The notes below the pieces were generated by a model. It was given only the letters and a program-made list of their open reading frames with translations. It was not told the DNA's origin and did not search any database. Shown piece by piece: positions 63,267 to 64,000 of a stretch of 64,000 bases of DNA. The stretch is from Pseudoalteromonas rubra. GTDB taxonomy: Bacteria; Pseudomonadota; Gammaproteobacteria; Enterobacterales; Alteromonadaceae. The DNA lies in assembly GCF_000967655.1 (NCBI RefSeq), contig NZ_JXYA01000054.1:17205-81204 (forward strand). The letters run 5' to 3'. The translations under genes were made by a program, and so were the position numbers. Each line of letters opens with the position of its first letter. The first letter of the stretch is position 1.

Positions 63267-63878
63267 ATGGCATTTACACTGCCCAAATTACCTTACGCCT
63301 ATGATGCGTTAGAGCCGCATATTGACAGTAAAACCATGGAGATCCACCACACCCTGCACCACCAGACCTATGTGAATAAAGCCAATGCCGCGCTTGAGGG
63401 CAGTGAATTTGCAAACCAATCCAGTATCGAATTGCTGACCAATATTCAGGATCTACCCGACGCTTTACGCGGTGCGGTGCGCGACCACGTCGGCGGTCAC
63501 AACAACCACTCCCTATTCTGGGAGATCATGTCGCCGCAAGGCGGGCAATTACATCCCGGTGTGCTTTGTGATGCCATTGATAAACACTTTGGCGATTTTG
63601 ACTCCTTTAAAGGCCAGTTTACCCAGGCAGCTGTCAGTCGCTTTGGCAGTGGCTGGGCATGGTTAGTCATTGATGCGCAAAAGTGTCTGCAGGTTACCAG
63701 CTCGCTGAATCAGGACAGCCCGTTGATGGACGGCATGACACCCATTTTGGGCCTTGATGTATGGGAGCACGCCTATTATCTGAAATACCAAAATCGCAGG
63801 CCTGAGTACATTGAAGCCTTTTACAAAGTGATTAACTGGCAGGAAGTGGAACGCCGTTTTATCGCCGCCATTGATTAA
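63267..63878 (+). CDS. sodA: Superoxide dismutase [Mn]
   Basis: 203 aa from ATG 63267 with AAAGGAGAG 6 nt upstream; the longer frame starting at 63165 overlaps the previous gene and is not used. Metal ligands are in MEIHHTLHHQTYVN, GGHNNHSLFWE and GLDVWEHAYYLKY. The Mn-type markers are GGHNNHS and NQDSPLM. Second gene of the Fur-box unit, so it should be made when iron is scarce, complementing Fe-SodB at 8.3 kb. Confidence 0.95.
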   Translation: MAFTLPKLPYAYDALEPHIDSKTMEIHHTLHHQTYVNKANAALEGSEFANQSSIELLTNIQDLPDALRGAVRDHVGGHNNHSLFWEIMSPQGGQLHPGVLCDAIDKHFGDFDSFKGQFTQAAVSRFGSGWAWLVIDAQKCLQVTSSLNQDSPLMDGMTPILGLDVWEHAYYLKYQNRRPEYIEAFYKVINWQEVERRFIAAID

Positions 63879-64000
63879 TACCAATTTCACTTAATACTTG
63901 TTCCATTTGACGGATCAAATATGACGCTAACTGTGTTAAAAATTTCTTATTTAGAACGACTAAACATCAAAATTTTTGCCTGGTTATCGACCCTATTTTC
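63879..64000. other. Right-edge noncoding segment, possible repeat
   Basis: 122 bp, A/T-rich, no ORF. It starts with TAATACCAATTTCACTTAAT, contains the short dyad ATTTGA-N4-TCAAAT (63905-63920), and shares ATACCAATT with 37257-37265. It may be the start of a dispersed repeat or small element cut by the edge. Low confidence. Confidence 0.3.

Overview
The window reads as core chromosome of a marine gammaproteobacterium of the Alteromonadales, most likely Pseudoalteromonas or a close relative. Reasons: the rpoE-rseABC-lepA-lepB-rnc-era-recO-pdxJ order, a class II IlvC beside IlvY, many Vibrio/Shewanella/Pseudoalteromonas-type small proteins (DUF2897-, DUF2753- and DUF4856-like), a secreted modular chitinase, and moderate GC content. 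The genus is inferred from family content, not from a marker gene. I see no rRNA, tRNA, CRISPR array, prophage or complete insertion sequence.

Layout. 1-8.9 kb: 3' end of recN, convergent with the gltBD glutamate synthase operon and its palindrome-rich upstream region, then grxD divergent from sodB (Fe-SOD). 9.3-14.1 kb: the stress operon prkA-yeaH-spoVR. 14.1-16.1 kb: a two-gene signalling unit (receiver-CheC/CheX-like protein, then a PAS-GGDEF cyclase). 16.3-21.5 kb: exported Tpx, ElaA-like acetyltransferase, Spo0M, Kef-type antiporter, a small unknown protein and a fatty acid hydroxylase/sterol desaturase. 21.6-28.1 kb: a putative iron-uptake operon (DUF4856 lipoprotein, imelysin-like lipoprotein, TonB-dependent receptor), downstream of an OmpR-type regulator whose receiver lacks the phospho-acceptor Asp. 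28.2-30.7 kb: ilvY/ilvC. 30.9-40.3 kb: chemoreceptor, transglutaminase-like/TPR lipoprotein overlapping an M28 peptidase, GIY-YIG protein, bamE, an ankyrin membrane protein, a DUF2897-like microprotein, a YjiH-like membrane protein and bamC. 40.6-41.6 kb: gcvR-bcp. 41.7-50.1 kb: the sigma-E and housekeeping cluster on the minus strand. 50.3-55.8 kb: nadB, ygfX-sdhE, ygfZ-slyD and three little-known genes. 56.0-64 kb: crotonase, cidA/lrgB, mscS, chitinase, yghU, and a DUF2753-like gene with sodA (Mn-SOD) behind a strong Fur-box match.

How the parts fit. Two themes recur. The first is iron and oxidative stress: Fe-SOD and Mn-SOD at opposite ends (only the Mn-SOD unit has a clear Fur box), a monothiol glutaredoxin, two peroxiredoxins, and the TonB/imelysin/DUF4856 operon with a weaker Fur-like element over its promoter. 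The second is envelope homeostasis: rpoE carries a good sigma-E-type promoter of its own, bamE carries a second one, and bamC, rseABC, lepB, cidA/lrgB and mscS are all here. The least described systems are the DUF4856/imelysin-like/TonB operon with its neighbouring pseudo-receiver regulator, and the lipoprotein/M28 peptidase pair.
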